Source: Moringa oleifera
Lineage: Eukaryota > Streptophyta > Magnoliopsida > Brassicales > Moringaceae
DNA length: 64,000 nucleotides
Assembly: GCA_021397835.1 (NCBI GenBank)
Contig: JAJFZO010000771.1
Span: forward strand, 1 to 64,000
Direction: 5' to 3'
Shown in pieces: positions 12,401 through 24,929 of the stretch. The translations under genes and the position numbers were made by a program. Numbering within the stretch: position 1 is the first letter of the stretch; each line of letters starts with the position of its first letter. The notes under the pieces were generated by a model. It worked only from the letters and a program-made list of their open reading frames with translations. It was not told where the DNA came from and ran no database searches.

Positions 12401-13405
12401 TCGCACCACTTGCATTAATTTGAAGCAAGGGTAGACATGAAGGTATGCTTTCACACTACCTTTAATTTGGGTTAGAATTTTAAAAAATAAAATTAGTTCA
12501 TATTTCTAAGAAATCAAGTTAATTGTTTTGGTTACTTTTATTCCTACATACTCATTGTTCATGTCATAAGTTATTGTTACTGTTAATTGCCTTGACATTT
12601 TGAAATTAATTCTAACTTAGCATATTCTATATATATTTTAAAAAAAAAGTAGCATATATAGTTTTTGTCCTCTACTTTTCCTAGTCCTAAGTCTTGCTCA
12701 AAACTTTCAATTATCTTAAAATTTTTTACAACTTTTCTTACTTATTATTGATTCTCATTTGATGGTTGATATTTATGGCATTGATTAAACTATCAAATCT
12801 TCTTTATCATTATTTGTCTCTCTTTCTCCCACTTTACTATAAATAAAACTTTATTTTTCTAGATTTCTCTTTGGTGGTTTTTTTAGAAAAGCAATTATGT
12901 TATTTTGCTTCCACGCGTATAGATTGTAATGCTTTGATGTTGAACTCCCTATGAAGACCATATTTTTCCTTAAATTTTTTTATTAACTTTTACATTAACT
13001 TTTAGTTTATTATTTGAATGATGCAATGATCTATCACGTTCTTATTATCTTCTACAACCATCTAGTCATTGTTGATTTGAAATTATGACTTATTGAAGGA
13101 AGCTTTATTGCAGGTAAATGAAATAGTTTTTTTGTCAACCTTTCTACCACTAGTTTTATTTATTTTGTAGTGAATAAGTGGGGATGTTATCCACTCTTTT
13201 GTGAACTTTCCTTTTCCTTCAGTTTATAGTGGGTACACTACTCAAACTTTGACTAAACTCCTTAGTCACAAAGCAGCTATCAAGGACATTCACTGGCTAT
13301 CTAGTGTCAAATTTGCTTTTAAAAGTAAAATTCTTCTCCTTTGGTTGCAATGATACGTAGTTTAATGGAAAGCTTTTCTTTGATTGTTGTTTTGGTGTAA
13401 AACTT
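9421..13405. other. AT-rich spacer without a recognisable gene
   Basis: No coding region could be supported. Around 9790-9900 there is a 5'-UTR-like stretch (CCAAAGCCCTAG, then a purine-rich run and an ATG near 9885 with 15 codons), but no exon follows that I can identify. Open frames at 10108-10431 and 10712-10924 are Phe/Leu-rich composition artefacts. Confidence 0.5.
11071..11163 (+). other. 30-codon ORF resembling the start of a Myb/SANT-like protein (very uncertain)
   Basis: The frame begins MMSSSSGHRKRSRKAIDNAI and ends LDAMLETVTA before TAA. A Ser-rich start followed by basic residues and an 'LDAMLE' segment is reminiscent of the N-terminus of plant Myb/SANT-like proteins linked to transposons, but 30 residues are too few to assign it. 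It could be chance. The surrounding kilobase shows no continuation. Confidence 0.2.
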
Positions 13406-13715
13406 AAAGCATGCTCATTTACATTTCAAATCATTCATTCTAATATTTAATGCTTTGTCTGATTGGAGACGAGTTGTAAAGTGACAAAAAATAAAAGGAT
13501 ATAAATTTATAGATTATTAGATTTTTTAGTTACTTGGGAGTAACTATTTTATTGTAAAAACTCAAAGCATGCTCATTTATATTTTAAATTATTCTTTCTA
13601 ATATTTGATGCTTTATTTGGTTTGACACGGGTTGTAAAGTGAAAAAAGATATTAAAATATGGATCATTTTTTTTTTTTTGGTTATCTAGAAGTAACTATT
13701 TTCTTATACTTAATG
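13406..13715. repeat. 158-bp tandem duplication
   Basis: 'aaagcatgctcatttacatt' at 13406 recurs as 'aaagcatgctcatttatatt' at 13564. The downstream landmarks 'gttgtaaagtga' and 'agtaactatttt' recur in the same order. There are two copies with modest divergence, non-coding. Confidence 0.85.
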
Positions 13716-15343
13716 AGAAAGTCACATAATTTTTTTTTCTTTTGTATTCTTATCAAGTTAAGCTAACAAATGAAAGATAAATTCTAAACCAAAATTAATT
13801 CTATTTCCCCTTATACCTGTACAGACTTGAAAGATTAAATAACTAAGTATTTCCTTAGTGGCTTCTCATGAGCTTGGTTATCTGTTTGCATCTAAACATT
13901 TGGAATGGTATTATTTGTTATTGAGAGATATTGGGGGTGCTATTATTTTAATGGAAATTATCTCTAACTGATGAAAAGGTATTTGTTTTATAAAATTCTT
14001 GCACAATTTATCAATATACTGTCATGCCATTACATCTTTGTGTTATTAGGTATTTTATAAATTAGAGATTATTTGCTTAAAATCAAAACTTTTATTGTTG
14101 TTAACTCTTTACGATGTTTTCAAGTATTGGATCGAATTGGTTTGTTTGATTAGTTAAATTATGATTGGGCTTTTTAATCCATTAACTTCATTTAATACCA
14201 ATATTAATTTATTTATATTATTAAACTTATTTTATTGCCAAACTTTAAAATTTTTATCAAAATACTATTATTTTAAAAACAAAAATAAAAAATATTTTTT
14301 TAATCTTATTATTGGTTTTTAAAAATAAATGTTATTTTTATTTTTATATTATTTATCTTAATAATATAAATAAAAATATTATAAATTTATTCAATCATCA
14401 TGCTTCAATTTTTAACTTTTAAACATCTTTTTTGTTTAATTTAATAATTTATTTGATTTTAAAAATATTTGAATAATGTTTGATAAAGTTTTTAACAAAA
14501 TTGACATGATTGTTTGAAGATTTAATAATATAAATAAAAATATTATAAATTTGGTTATCTTAAAAATACCCATTAATAATGGTACCAACACCAACTGTAT
14601 CAAAAATACTAGATATATGTGAACCTACGGGACTATGGGCTTCAAATGTCGATCCAAGCCATAGTCGAGCTTCACTGCTGTGGGGCCATAAGCCTAAGCT
14701 AGACCATTGGATCATATTGGTTATAGGCCGTAGCCCATGAAAGAGAGCAAGTTCAGCTCACAGGCCAGGCCTTAGCAAAAGTACAGGTGTGTCACGTCAG
14801 CTAAGGAAATACAGTGCACTGTTTTTCTATCTACTTGAGTTGTATCCATAACTTCCCTTGCTATCACGTGCCATGTATACTTGTAAGGCATCTTTTCTGC
14901 TTGAGGACGAAGCCAGACTTTGTTAATGCTATGACACGAGCAATCTTTCGAAAATCAATTACAAACAAAAGGAAATTGGAAATGAGGACCATTAGGTCGC
15001 GTTGTTTTATTTGAAACTGTCACTCTCTCAGCTCTAGTAAGTTTCATTTCACTTTTCTCTTTAATTCAATATCAATGATCCTCACTACATCATTGACTCA
15101 ATCATGATGTTCTAAATATGTTTTGAAATTTATGCTAGAACGTGCTTGGTTGGAGAAATGAAGAAAGTTAGAGTGTAAAAATATTCAAATACGGTGCAAC
15201 ATTGACGAAACGTGCTAACATGCAAGTGACCATATATTAAAACAATTTTCTTTAATTCTCCTATTTAAGATATATGCTACTAATTATCAGTATTTTTGTT
15301 GCTTAAGCGATAACGATTATTATCTTTCTTTGGATACTTGCAG
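13716..15343. other. AT-rich spacer; nothing coding recognised
   Basis: The stretch contains a 31-bp direct repeat (14358-14388 and 14522-14552, seemingly identical). It also has a less AT-rich patch near 14590-15010 with a 66-codon frame (14814-15014) that I do not recognise. Exon one of the WRKY relic would be expected to the right of this patch, but I could not find it. Confidence 0.4.
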
Positions 15344-15486
15344 AAAATGTAAGAATGAGAAGAGAAACAAATTGGAGGTGAGGCATCGAGTTGCATTTAG
15401 AATGAAATCAGAGACGTAAGTCATGGACAATGGATACAAATGGAAGAAATATTGAAAGAAATCGGTGAAAACAGCCCTAACCCGAG
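15344..15486 (+). pseudogene. WRKY transcription factor pseudo-exon (group IIc, WRKY50/51-like)
   Basis: The intact family binds W-box DNA through the WRKY domain and regulates defence genes. This exon starts after CTTGCAG and ends at CCCGAG|GTAAAT, the conserved intron position inside WRKY domains. It reads RHRVAFRMKSE, a stop, then VMDNGYKWKKY, a stop, then KKSVK. The core would be WRKYGKK: the second residue has changed Arg to Lys, and the Gly codon GGA has become TGA. A single A is missing after GTGAAAA, so the expected Asn-Ser-Pro-Asn-Pro-Arg is out of frame. The exon for the zinc-finger half (Asn-Tyr-Tyr-Arg-Cys onward) was not found downstream. WKKY followed by KK and the preceding His-Arg-Val-Ala-Phe-Arg stretch point to the WRKYGKK subtype. 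Confidence 0.85.
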
Positions 15487-15904
15487 GTAAATGAAATTGA
15501 TTAATTTATTTAATTGTTGCAAATAACTTTTAGATATTTTTGAGTTAGGTTTTTGTTTATTGCATAAACTGATTAGTTAAAGCATAATTAAAGTAAGTAA
15601 AGATGCTCCGAGTTGTAAATTTAGTTTTTTAACTTTTTTGTTTACTGTACACTTCTTGAGGGTTTCTCAAATCTTTCATTTACTAAAATGAAAAAAAAAG
15701 ATATTTAATGTGTTATTTACTTAGTGTTCAACAATTCCATTTGTGAAGTATAATAATTTGATCAATCTTAATTTAACACACAACAAAAATTAATCAATTA
15801 ATTAATTAATTTTTAAAAAATATTTTGATTATCTTATATGGAAAATTATTTTTGAATTTTGAAAATTATTTCAAAACGAATTACATGACTATTAATTATA
15901 TTTC

Positions 15905-16292
15905 CCCTCGTCAGTAGATACTACATTGGTAGTGGAAGGCTATCATAGGTCAGGTTTTTTGATGGAAGCAATGCATCCAATCATGCCGGACATGGAGTGC
16001 CCCATGAAAACCAAAGATTTCAAGCGAAACTCATTCGTTAGAGCTATCAAATCATCAACAAAAGTATCATACGAAAAGTACTTCACAGGATCAAAGAGGT
16101 CCAAATTTTTTAAGTCTGTTGCGAAGATCCAATCAAATACTAGAACCTTATAATGTTGAGCCAAGACAGAGAAGATTTTATGCCAAAAAATTGCTCTAAT
16201 CCATAACCTGTGTGTAAGAACCATGGCTTCATTGCTGGAGCCGATATTTTTACTTTCATGGCTACTGAAAGAGCATTTTCTGACACCATCAT
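15905..16292 (-). pseudogene. DWARF14/KAI2-type alpha/beta hydrolase (D14-like) pseudogene, 5' part
   Basis: Intact relatives are strigolactone or karrikin receptors with a Ser-His-Asp hydrolase fold. The longest frame carries IGSSNEAMVLTH, then FSVLAQHYKVLVFDW, LFDPVKYFSYDTFVDDLIAL, and the nucleophile elbow GHSMSGMIGCIASIKKPDL. The likely original ATG is at 16292: the first residues (MMVSENALSVAMKVK) are in another frame, and the conserved His-Gly-Tyr-Gly loop is read as HTGYG in that frame, so at least two or three small indels separate the pieces. After KKPDL a frameshift gives TGA. Only a poor trace of the following Arg-Tyr-Leu segment remains to about 15905. The rest of the protein, including the catalytic Asp and His, is missing. 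The 75-codon + strand frame at 15926-16153 is its antisense shadow. Confidence 0.88.
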
Positions 16293-16321
16293 TTTTTTCA
16301 GTAAGCCGCAAAGAGATAAAT

Positions 16322-16397
16322 ATTGAGAGAGAGAGAGAGAAAGAGGTAGAGCTGTGTTTGGGTCCTTTACATTGCTGGTTTGGCCCCCTTAAATAGG
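16322..16397 (-). promoter_or_regulatory. Possible leader and TATA-like motif of the D14-like relic
   Basis: A (GA)n tract (16325-16346) lies in the expected 5'-UTR position, about 30-55 bp upstream of the ancestral ATG. On the minus strand TATTTAA occurs at 16389-16395, about 100 bp upstream of that ATG. The arrangement is typical of a plant promoter and leader. I infer the copied segment included promoter DNA, so it was not derived from a spliced mRNA. Confidence 0.35.
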
Positions 16398-16399
16398 AA

Positions 16400-17330
16400 G
16401 AAAGGGAACCTCAATATCAGTGCCATAAAAAAGAGGAAAATTAAGTATAAAAACTTTTGATTGAACGGTCTTAATTTATAATAAATAATACAATAAATTA
16501 TCTGAAATGTAGGTTGTTATGGTTCCAAAAGGTATTAATTAAGTTACATTTTTCAAATATTTATTTAATATATATAATTTATGCTTTCTTATAATTTATC
16601 TAAATTCAGATTGTCTTTACATTTTGACTTTTCAATTTATTTTTTTTTTCAACTCAAAATTTTGTGTATTATTTTTTAATGCGCATCCAAAATTTCATTA
16701 TTATTTAACTTTTTTAGTTTAAATTAGTTCAATTACAAAAAATATATATATATACAATATATCAGAAAATAAACAAGTTTATTGCATATCTAGATTGATT
16801 CTCTAGAGCTTCAAGCTGAGAATCGAAACCCATGAAACGTTTTTTTAAAAGGGCTAATTTGTCTTTTCATTTAGATTTTGATCTACGAGCTACCTCCATC
16901 CGAGGCAGTAATAGCCAAAATGTGGAAGCAATGCTTATCCTTCATGCAACTACAGGTGCCATACTAAGAGTAACGCCCTTCCACTCAGAGAAGCACTCAA
17001 CCAAAAATAAATAAATAAATATATATACATAATATATGTATATATATACATATTATTAAAAGAGTTAATTTCACTTTTATGTCGATAAAAATAATAATAA
17101 TTGTTGTTATTATTATTGTTAATAAATTATGCTAACCAAAAAGTATTAAAGACAGAATTTGACCAAAGGGAGCAAGTATCTTAAACTCCAATAGGTTCGT
17201 TTTAATTATAACATTTTTAAAAAATTTTATAATTTTATAGAATCGATATTAATTTCTTGAGTTTATCATACATAAGCAAGTATATGAATTGAAATTATTT
17301 TTTTAATTTATTAAATATAATTAAATTTAC
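16400..17330. other. Spacer; unrecognised less AT-rich patch at 16800-17010
   Basis: The patch 16832-17014 has a 60-codon + strand frame without a known motif, and its reverse complement is not recognisable either. It stands out only by composition. The rest is AT-rich with (TA) runs near 16742 and 17020-17055. Confidence 0.35.
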
Positions 17331-17875
17331 AAAATTATCCTTATTTTATTAATAAATCATAAAATTTTAAAATTTATATATGAATATTTCATTTTTGAAT
17401 TTTCATTTCTTTAAAAATTTATTTACCCACGAAATTGGTAAAAATATTCCAAAAATAATAACTGTCTACATATGCTAAAATTCATGGGCTCCACATAATT
17501 AAAGATGCATTATTCGATTTAGATCAATGGCGAAAACTATAAAAATAAGTTTAATTAGACATTACACATTTGCTTCAAAAAGAAAAACTTAAAATTACAT
17601 AAAAAGATTAAAAACAAAATTATCCTTAATTAATAAATCATAAAATTTTAAAATTTATATATGAATATTTCATTTTTGAATTTTCATTTCTTTAAAAATT
17701 TATTTACCCACAAAATTGATTGTCTACATATGTAAAATTCATGAGCTCCATAATTATAATGCATTATTCTATTTAGATCAATGGCGAAAACTATAAAAAT
17801 AAGTTTAATTAGACAAACACATTTGCTTCAAAAAGAAAAACTTAAATTACAAAAAAGATTAAAATAAAATTCTTA
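17331..17875. repeat. 285-bp tandem duplication
   Basis: The sequence from 'aaaattatcc' at 17331 repeats from 17616. Shared landmarks include 'tatatatgaatatttcattt', 'atcaatggcgaaaactataa' and 'cacatttgcttcaaaaagaa'. The second copy is slightly shorter because of several small deletions. Non-coding. Confidence 0.9.
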
Positions 17876-18547
17876 TAGTAGTTGTGTTGAATTTTATATT
17901 TTAATTTAATTCATTAATTAAGATGAAAAATTATGAAAAAAATTCATTTTTTTAATACAAACTCAAATTAATAAAAGATTTGCTTCCCTTAGAAGAGATG
18001 GGAATACAATGGCAGTGTATTATGGCATGGTCCAAAATCATTTATCATCAAATTTATTAGAAGTATTGGGTTCTTTAAGAGGCTGCACATTACACAAGTG
18101 TATGGAATTCAACTTCTCAATTTATAGCATTTTCCTACCTCAAGGAAACTAATTATGTTTTTTACTAATACTCTTTTCGCTACAAGGTATAAATGCATTT
18201 AATATAAGTATGTTAAAGAAATTAATTACTACAATATGGAAAACAAAGAAATTCAAAATTTCAAGTATTTTTTTTATATATCTGATTTTGTTGGACAAAA
18301 TATAAATATTATTTTATTTTGATTTATATTTTATATATTATTTATTTTAAATTAATAATTATTGTAAATTTTATTTTTAAAATTACCAACCTACTTAAAA
18401 ATGTAATGATGATAAAAAATGTGAAACAAATGTTTTATATATTATTTAATAAAATAAATTATTAGTACATAATGCCATATTTCAAAATCTAAAATTTTAT
18501 TGATAGTGTGGTTAAAATGATTATGATCCATCGGAACCATAAATTAG

Positions 18548-18578
<31 letters not shown>

Positions 18579-21500
18579 GTGTAAAAAAAAAATAGCGAGT
18601 ATAATAATATCCACTTGACAAACAATATGTGAAAAACAGTGACACTTGCAATTTAATTTTACTTAAATATATCATATCATAAATGAATAAATAAATAAAT
18701 AAATAAGATAAGTATGAATCAAAATCTTGGGTAATCTTCTTTACATAATGGGCTTCCAATCAAAAGGCCTTCTTTGTTATTTTGTGTTTGTCGTTTCTTA
18801 TTGGTTGCGAAGATTAGAGAGACAGAGGGAGAAAGATAAAGCCTTATGCCTACTTCTTTGTGTGCCATAATTAAAGTTAGTCATACTTAAATGTATTTAC
18901 AAAAATGTGGATATTATTTTTTAAAATTATATTATTTTTTATATCAATTAATTATTTTTAAAATTTTTAAATTATATTTTATAATAAATAATTATAAAAG
19001 TATTTTAACAATTTAAAGTATTAATATAAAAATATAAAAATTCAATTTTATTAAAATTTCAAGTATTATAATGTCATTAAAAACTCAATAATTCAGATCA
19101 ATAAAATATTTTGATTTATAAAAATTCATAAAGCAATTCGGTTGTGCAAAAATAATTAGCCTAAGATTTTAGAAGATGAATCCACATAATTGATATTTTC
19201 GTGATGAATCTATATTGAATTGAAATTATAACGAACAAAAAAAAATCACTAAACTACTTTGGAAATAATGATGAAAAATAATATTGTCCCTAACGGAATG
19301 GTAAAATATTAATTTAATGTTTAATCGGTTTTATATGTGTTTCAATATGATGATAATTAAAAAGCAATCTTCTATTTAGCATTGTAACAAAAAAAAAACA
19401 ATAAATGTTATTTGTTGTTTTTTAAATTTTTTATATTATTAATTTTTATATTTTTTATATAATATATATTTATGATACAATATATATGTTATGCTATTAA
19501 AAAATATATATTATCAAAAATTATATCTCATCAATAGCTTTGAAACAAAACTAATATTCAATATGTAATTTAATTTATTTAAATTATTAATATTAAGTAA
19601 ATATTTATTTAATAATAAAATTATATATGGTATTAAAATGTTTACTTAAAATATAATTTAATTATATGAATATTTATTTGTTTAACATAAAATAACTCAA
19701 AATTTACATGAAATTAATTATTTTATTATCTTAAGTAAATTAAATAATATTATAGATATTGTTCATCGATAATTATTATATATATTATTAAAATAATATT
19801 TACAATATCAATTTAGTGTAAATAAATTGAAAATAAAAAATATATAATATTAAAGTATTTTAAAAAATACTATTTTTAAAATTTATGGTTGAAAATAATC
19901 TGAGCAACTTTGGTTCAAATTATTTACAGGTATACATCACAATGTTAAAAATAATTAAAAAGTGATTAAATTATATTATAAAAATTAAATAAATTTTAAT
20001 TATATATTATTTTGAGTAAATATCATTTAAAATTTTGAGTTTTACTTTCTCTTTCCAATTAAACCCTAACTTTCAAAATATATCAAGGCAAATTTTTAAA
20101 ATTTTTATTTATATCCATAAAAAATTACAAATCAAAATTCATTATAAAATATCTCTGATTTGACTATTTATAATATATGAGTTTTTCAATAGGGTTTAAT
20201 TTGGATAAAATTAAAACGTTAAGATTTGTTTGGATAGATTTTGAAAGTAAAAGTTCGATTGAAGACAAAAGATAAAATTTTAAATTTTAAATGATATTTA
20301 CTTTATTATATTTTTTAATTTTATTCTATCAAACTTTTTATTGACTTGATTAATGGTTAAAAACTCTCCAATGATTTTACTTCATCGATAAGATTTTATT
20401 TTAACAAAAAGATAATTTTTTGAAAGTGTTTCTTTTTACTATAGCAATCAAATCATTTTTTTAAAAAAAAAATCAATAATATTACACTATAGTGCAATAT
20501 AGGTGAAAATCTCAAAATCATTATAATTCACGATAAAATATAATATAAATTTAATTATATTTTTTAAATAATCTTTAAATTAGAACTATTTGCAAAAAGA
20601 GAAGATACCATTAGTTGATAAAAAAAACAATATTTTATCATCAAAAACTAAATTACAAATTGAATATCATTAATAATCAATCTGAATGAAAACAAATAAT
20701 AACAATGCACCAAGTTGAATGTTTTTAAAGGGTGTAGTTAGGAAGTGACCGGAGGAAACGAATTGGTTGGAGAGAGAGAGAAAAAAAGGTGGTAAGGATG
20801 AGAGTCAGGCAGATATATTAGACACGCAAAAGGAGGCTTTTGTCGCGTCGTGAGATAAGGTCCAAGACGCAACTTTTTCACACTTATTGTTTGCTCCCAC
20901 TACCTCCGGCACTGACCTCCTCTGGTTAATCTATCCTCCATTGTGCCCTCAATTTTTTTGGGCTGTCATTTTCTTTTTATCATGATTAAATTTAAAAAAA
21001 TATTCAGACTTATTAATTTAATAAAATTAATTATTATAAATTTATTTATATTATTAATATTATTTATTGTAATAATATTTTTTTATTTTAAAAAATAGCA
21101 TTAATTTAAATTAACAAAAGATCTTTTATTTTTAGTTGATTTTTTCTACTTAAACACTTACTTGTTAAAAGAATGATTTAAAAATTAAAAAATAAAAATT
21201 TTATTTTTTATGAAAATTCTTTAGAAATTTAAGTTAATCTTAAATATTAACAAAATGATTACAAATAATAATTTAATAAAATTAATAATTAATATTATTT
21301 AATTAATATGAATTACAAAAATACATTTCAAATTTTATACAAACAAAGCATATATAGCAGGAGAAAAATCTTTATCCTTTATTTTTTAATTTGTTTATTT
21401 TGATGGAATAACTTTGTGTTATAATAATAAATGATTTATTTTTTAGTTTTTGTTTTTATTTAAAAAGATAGTATTAGTTGATATATAATATTCTAAAAAA

Positions 21501-23718
21501 TCATGAAAAGTTTTTTAGTAAAATATTTCAAAATGAATAACATATATATACCATTCAAAATAAATAAATTGTGAAATTAAAAAAAATCTCTCCCATAAAT
21601 TAAGTCTTCACACGTGCCATTTATTTTTCATGTAAGTGAATTGTAAGACCTTTTCTGCTAGAAAGATCGAAAAAAGATAATAGCCTAATTTGGGTTTCTT
21701 GTCACCTCAAAATGTCATATTTATGACGTGAAATTTATCGGAAAAACTGTATCAAGAGTATAGGAATGGAAAAAATCATCATTTCTTTTAATTAAATTAT
21801 ACTAAATTTTTAATAAAATAATAACAATTAATAATTTTTAATTATTTATTAATTTTATATTAATATTATAAAATATTTTAATATTTTATAATTTTTATTT
21901 AAAATATTGATATAAAAATTAAATTAACAAAAAAATATTAGCAGACAAAAAGATTATGTAAAAGAAGGAAAGACAAGATATTCAATTAACCTTAAAAAAA
22001 GAGGAAAATGTCATACTCAAGAAAAGAAAAAAATGCCTGTTTGTAGAGAGGAGGGGTTGTTGACCAAAGTAGAGGACAAAAAGTTAGTTTGAAATATTAA
22101 AGCTAAAAGGAAAAAACAGTAAAGATGAGAGGTGGTGTCACTAAATGGAGAAGGGTCCCCATGAAACGGCACCATCAAACCACTTAAAACGCGCATGCAT
22201 ATATATCTGTAGTCTATGTGGATCTTCCAACCAGTTGGCGCCCATTAAAAGACCGGTTTCTAACTTCGTCAATGCCCCATGAGGACCAAGCGAGTTTGTT
22301 AAATGTTCTCTTTACTTTTACATTTTTCACGTTGGTAGCTTTTCTTGACCATTCTTCCTTACTTCAATGCTTTTTTTTGACCTTTTTAATTATTTAATTA
22401 TTTATTTTTTGTTAATTATAAATTTTATATTTTTGTTTTATTAGTTGTTATATTCTAATGAGGGGGTGAGATAATAAGATCGTTGTCATCACGTGAGAAG
22501 TACGTGATCAATGAAAATGTCCAAGTAATATTGAACTTATAAAAAAGTCAAAACAAGGTCTTCAAACATGTGAGAAGCACAAGGCTTTGCAAGCAAAATA
22601 AAAAAGAAAACCCTATTTTTAAATAAAAGTAATTCAATCATAATATTTTGCAAGCTTTAAACTTAAAAAATAATTTTTTAAAAAAATTAATGATTTGTTT
22701 ATTTATTAGTAATCAAAATAAATAAGAATTGAAATGAATAAAAATGAAGAATCAAATTTACAATAAATTATTTATTTGATCTTTAAAAATTATCATAAAA
22801 ATTTATTTATATATTTATTTTGATTTAAAATTGAAAAAATATTTAAAATTAATTTATATAAGATTTAAATAATAGTATATATTTCAATAATTAAAAAATA
22901 ATATTATATATATTTTAATAATTATTGTAATATTGAAAAAATAGATAAATGTTATTTGAAATTATATTTTCTCAAAAAATAAATATTAATTTTTTATCAA
23001 TAATAAATATTTATTTTTTATTTTTCTTACTTCATCCAAATTTTTTTAATAAAAAGTAATGATAGAGAAAGAGTTATGGTTTTTAAAAGTTTTTACATAT
23101 TTTTAAAAAATAAAAATAAATTAATAATTTACCTTTGGTTGTAAGGAATGAGAATTTTAATATTTTATTTTGATATTATCACTTCTATTTATTAATATCA
23201 AATTTATATATTTATATTTTATTTTTATAATTAAAACAATTATAAAAACATGAGGCTCATTCAGATATTTCAACGCAATTCTCTATTCAAACATATCATA
23301 AATATCAATCCAGCTACAGTCACATTCCACTTTGTTTAAGATTATTGAGACAAATATATGGCTAAACTTCAATACTATAGAGTTTGATACATAATTAAAA
23401 ATTTTAATATATAAAAAATAAAAATAATAAATAATAAATAAAATGTATCACACTCAAATAATATTAAGATATTTTTTTATCAAATAATAATTAACTTAAA
23501 ATCAAAATCATTTATTTTAGTTAAATAAACATAATTATACATGTACCAAACACGTAAAACTTTTATCTCTTAAAATTTTATTTTCTTTGTTCATAACACC
23601 TTCATCTTCTCCTTTAATCCCAATCATCACATACTACGTATAGTTAACTAAACATCTTCATGCTAAGTAGCTCAAAATATTTTTATCTCCTTTTCATTAA
23701 ATTTGGATTATATTAATT
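17876..23718. other. Long AT-rich intergenic stretch; no gene found
   Basis: Nearly 6 kb with no supportable coding region. It contains a (TA)n microsatellite near 18549-18579 and many A/T-only runs. Two patches are less AT-rich and look like old regulatory or genic DNA: 20710-20960 and 22000-22350. The second contains TTGACC (W-box core), GCATGCAT (RY-like) and TTGGCGCCC (E2F-like). I could not tie either patch to a gene. Confidence 0.5.
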
Positions 23719-24745
23719 GTAATGTAAAATTAATTTTTATATTTTTGTTAATATATTTTAAAAAATAAAGTTAGATTTTATTAAGAAAAATAATTATATT
23801 ATATTATTTACATTATAACTTATTTCATTATATAACTTCATCAATCAAAAATAAACAAAACATTCATCAATTAATTGCCAAATCAAAAAAATCTTAAAGA
23901 TGAAAAAAATAAAAATAAAAATTTATAAATGACATTAATGCAAAATAAATGTGATATATTTTTTAATAAATAAAATAAAAAATGGTAAAAAGTAATATAA
24001 TATATATTTATGTTCATCAAATAGTTACACGAATTTTCAAATTTACATTTAAAAAATAACGGACTTAATCTAATTTTTACATTATTTTTTATTTTTTCAA
24101 AAATATAATCTAAAATTAAAGAGACATAAAATACAAATTATGCCATGAGTTAATTATTAGTAATCTATATTTGATTGAGGCATAGAAAAAAGGAAAAAAA
24201 TGGTTTACTCTATTATGTATATATATATATATATTATAATGTAAAAATAATTTTTTATTTTTTATTAATATTTTTTAAAAATAAAGTTAAATTTTATTAA
24301 AAAATTATATTATATTATTTATATTATAGCTTAATGCATTATATAACTTCATCAATCAAAATAAACAAGAGATTCATTAATTAAATGCAACAAAAAAAAA
24401 TATCTAAGATGAAAAAATAAATATAAAAATTTATAAATAACACTAATGCAAAATAAATATGATATTCTTTTAATAAATTAAAAAATTATAAATAGTAATA
24501 TTAATTTATATTTATGTTCATCAAATTAGTTACAAGAATAATTTACAAATTTACATTCAAATAATGATGAATTTAATCTAATTTTTGTATTTTTTTATTT
24601 AAAAATATAATTTAAAATTAAAGAGATATAAAATATGAATTGTGCCACGAGTTAAGCATTAGTAATCTAATATTTGATTGAGGTATAGAGAAAAGGAAAA
24701 AAAAAAAAAAAGCTGGTTTATTCACTTATATATATATATATATTT
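23719..24745. repeat. 517-bp tandem duplication ending in (TA)n
   Basis: Copy one starts at 'aatgtaaaat' (about 23720) and copy two at about 24238. Landmarks shared in order are 'ttatataacttcatcaatca', 'tttatgttcatcaaat', 'taatctaatttttacatt', 'gagttaattattagtaatct' and a closing (TA)n run. Divergence is moderate. Each copy ends in its own TA microsatellite (24218-24234 and 24728-24742). Non-coding. Confidence 0.88.
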
Positions 24746-24929
24746 ATAATCCATCAAAGGATTTTTAAAATAAAAAAGTGAAATAGTTTTAATTTTTTTG
24801 AAAAATAATAGAAAGATAACTTTTCATATTATGACAATGAAAAAGCTTATTTCTTTTGAACTTTTTTATTGAGTAAATTTGAATTGCTAGTTTTTCAACA
24901 TCACATAAAAATATATCAATTAAAAAAAA

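Noticed and set aside
14100..14620. Possible MITE
   Set aside because: The region is extremely AT-rich with a direct repeat, but I found no convincing terminal inverted repeats or target-site duplication.
15926..16153. 75-codon + strand ORF
   Set aside because: It is the antisense of the D14-like pseudogene, whose minus-strand frame carries clear family motifs.
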